This document shows positions 5,253 through 5,817 of a DNA stretch of 5,817 nucleotides, one piece after another. The stretch lies in NCBI GenBank assembly GCA_035560935.1, contig DATMYQ010000290.1, positions 1 through 5,817 of the forward strand. The letters are read 5' to 3'. The translations under genes were made by a program, and so were the position numbers. The notes beneath the pieces are model-generated. The model worked only from the letters and a program-made list of their open reading frames with translations, was not told the origin of the DNA and did not search any database. Origin of the DNA: DATMYQ01 sp035560935. Its GTDB lineage: Bacteria > Bacillota > Negativicutes > Sporomusales > Sporomusaceae. Every line of letters begins with the position of its first letter. Within the stretch, counting starts at the first letter, position 1.

Positions 5253-5817
5253 TTATTCATCGGTTCGGGAAACTTCCGGGCTTTTGGGCATTACCGCACC
5301 GGCGGTTAAAATATACTGCAAGGCACTCTCGCTGGTCACTTCCAAAGGAATCACATCTTTTTTGGGTACGAAGACATTAACACCAGCCGTTAAATTCAGA
5401 CTCATAGGAACAAAAACACAAAGATGTTCTTCAGAAAAAGCGGCTGCCACCGGCTCTGACGGTTCCGTCATTACAAATCCTAATGCTTTGACGCCCGCGT
5501 GTGGATAGGGGATCAATACCGCATTTTCCAACAATCGTTGCGATTCAAACACGGTAGTGGCAATTTGCTTTACGCTGCTGTAAATAAACTTAACAATCGG
5601 AATGGAATCAACCAAGCGTTCGGCGTATTCCAATAACGATTTCAACAACCAGTGAGATGACAGCCAGCCAATCAGTACAATCAGCGCCATCACAACCACC
5701 AGCGCCAGTCCGGGAAAATGAACCGGCAAATAGCGCCCCATCAGATTTTCGGTAAATGTGAATACATTCAAAGTAACAAACGCTGTGATCGCAATCGGAA
5801 CCAATACGATCAAACCA
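5253..5817 (-). CDS. DUF502 family membrane protein (5' end beyond the window)
   Basis: Conserved inner-membrane protein of unknown function (DUF502). The coding frame runs off the right edge: the codon at 5811-5813 is TTG, but it lies inside the conserved GLIVLVPIAIT segment, so the true start is probably some 10-20 codons upstream. Seen: a first membrane helix at the edge (GLIVLVPIAITAFVTLNVF), a second helix (LALVVVMALIVLIGWLSSHW), the family motif DSIPIVKFIYSSVKQ, and a cytoplasmic beta-rich part with LNLTAGVNVFVPKKDVIPL and the closing LQYILTAGAVMP. The stop is TAA at 5253-5255. It precedes the CNNM/CorC gene by 47 nt on the same strand with no terminator between, so the two are probably co-transcribed. 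No specific role can be given. Confidence 0.88.
   Translation of the reverse strand, partial: GLIVLVPIAITAFVTLNVFTFTENLMGRYLPVHFPGLALVVVMALIVLIGWLSSHWLLKSLLEYAERLVDSIPIVKFIYSSVKQIATTVFESQRLLENAVLIPYPHAGVKALGFVMTEPSEPVAAAFSEEHLCVFVPMSLNLTAGVNVFVPKKDVIPLEVTSESALQYILTAGAVMPKSPEVSRTDE

Noticed and set aside
1..5817. Search for CRISPR arrays, tRNA/rRNA genes, insertion sequences, phage genes, toxin-antitoxin pairs or defence genes
   Set aside because: No direct-repeat arrays, transposase motifs, tRNA-like cloverleaves or small paired genes were seen; nearly all the sequence is explained by housekeeping genes.

Overview
The window looks like a chromosomal housekeeping segment from a diderm Firmicute, most likely class Negativicutes (Sporomusa/Pelosinus-like). 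Three things point there. The RecO, PpsR and Dgt proteins are of Firmicutes type. The Shine-Dalgarno (SD) sites are strong and G-rich. A periplasmic LptA/OstA-like protein sits among them, which only makes sense in a cell with an outer membrane. The lineage is an inference from gene content and was not checked by a database search.

Layout. On the minus strand, read from the right edge, lies a compact co-directional block: a DUF502 membrane protein (5' end cut by the window edge), a CNNM/CBS/CorC-type 'hemolysin-family' transporter, recO (recombination mediator), a small protein with a UBA-like N-terminus and a DUF4342 domain, and ppsR (bifunctional kinase/phosphorylase for pyruvate phosphate dikinase or PEP synthase). 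Gaps are 15 to about 50 nt with no terminator between genes, so this is probably one operon. It ends at a strong bidirectional hairpin terminator (1656-1710). A single plus-strand gene for a secreted OstA/LptA-like protein (1152-1628) converges on that terminator and has its own promoter. Divergent from it is dgt, a dNTP triphosphohydrolase of the HD superfamily, which has its own extended -10 promoter and an excellent SD. Its stop codon lies at the left edge of the window.

Functionally the genes are a mixed housekeeping set: dNTP pool control (dgt), DNA repair (recO), central carbon control at the PEP/pyruvate node (ppsR), envelope biogenesis (LptA-like) and membrane or ion functions (DUF502, CNNM/CorC). 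There are no RNA genes, CRISPR arrays, insertion sequences or phage genes, and no gene-free stretch above 300 bases.

I see no new multi-gene system. The most notable features are at translation starts. The transporter has no ATG, GTG or TTG in frame at its expected N-terminus: the SD points at an ATC codon, or one base is missing from a C run. The SD of ppsR points at an ATT codon rather than the annotatable GTG. The LptA-like gene most likely starts at a TTG, because its upstream ATG lies almost on the predicted transcription start. A 10-codon minicistron also ends 6 nt before recO.
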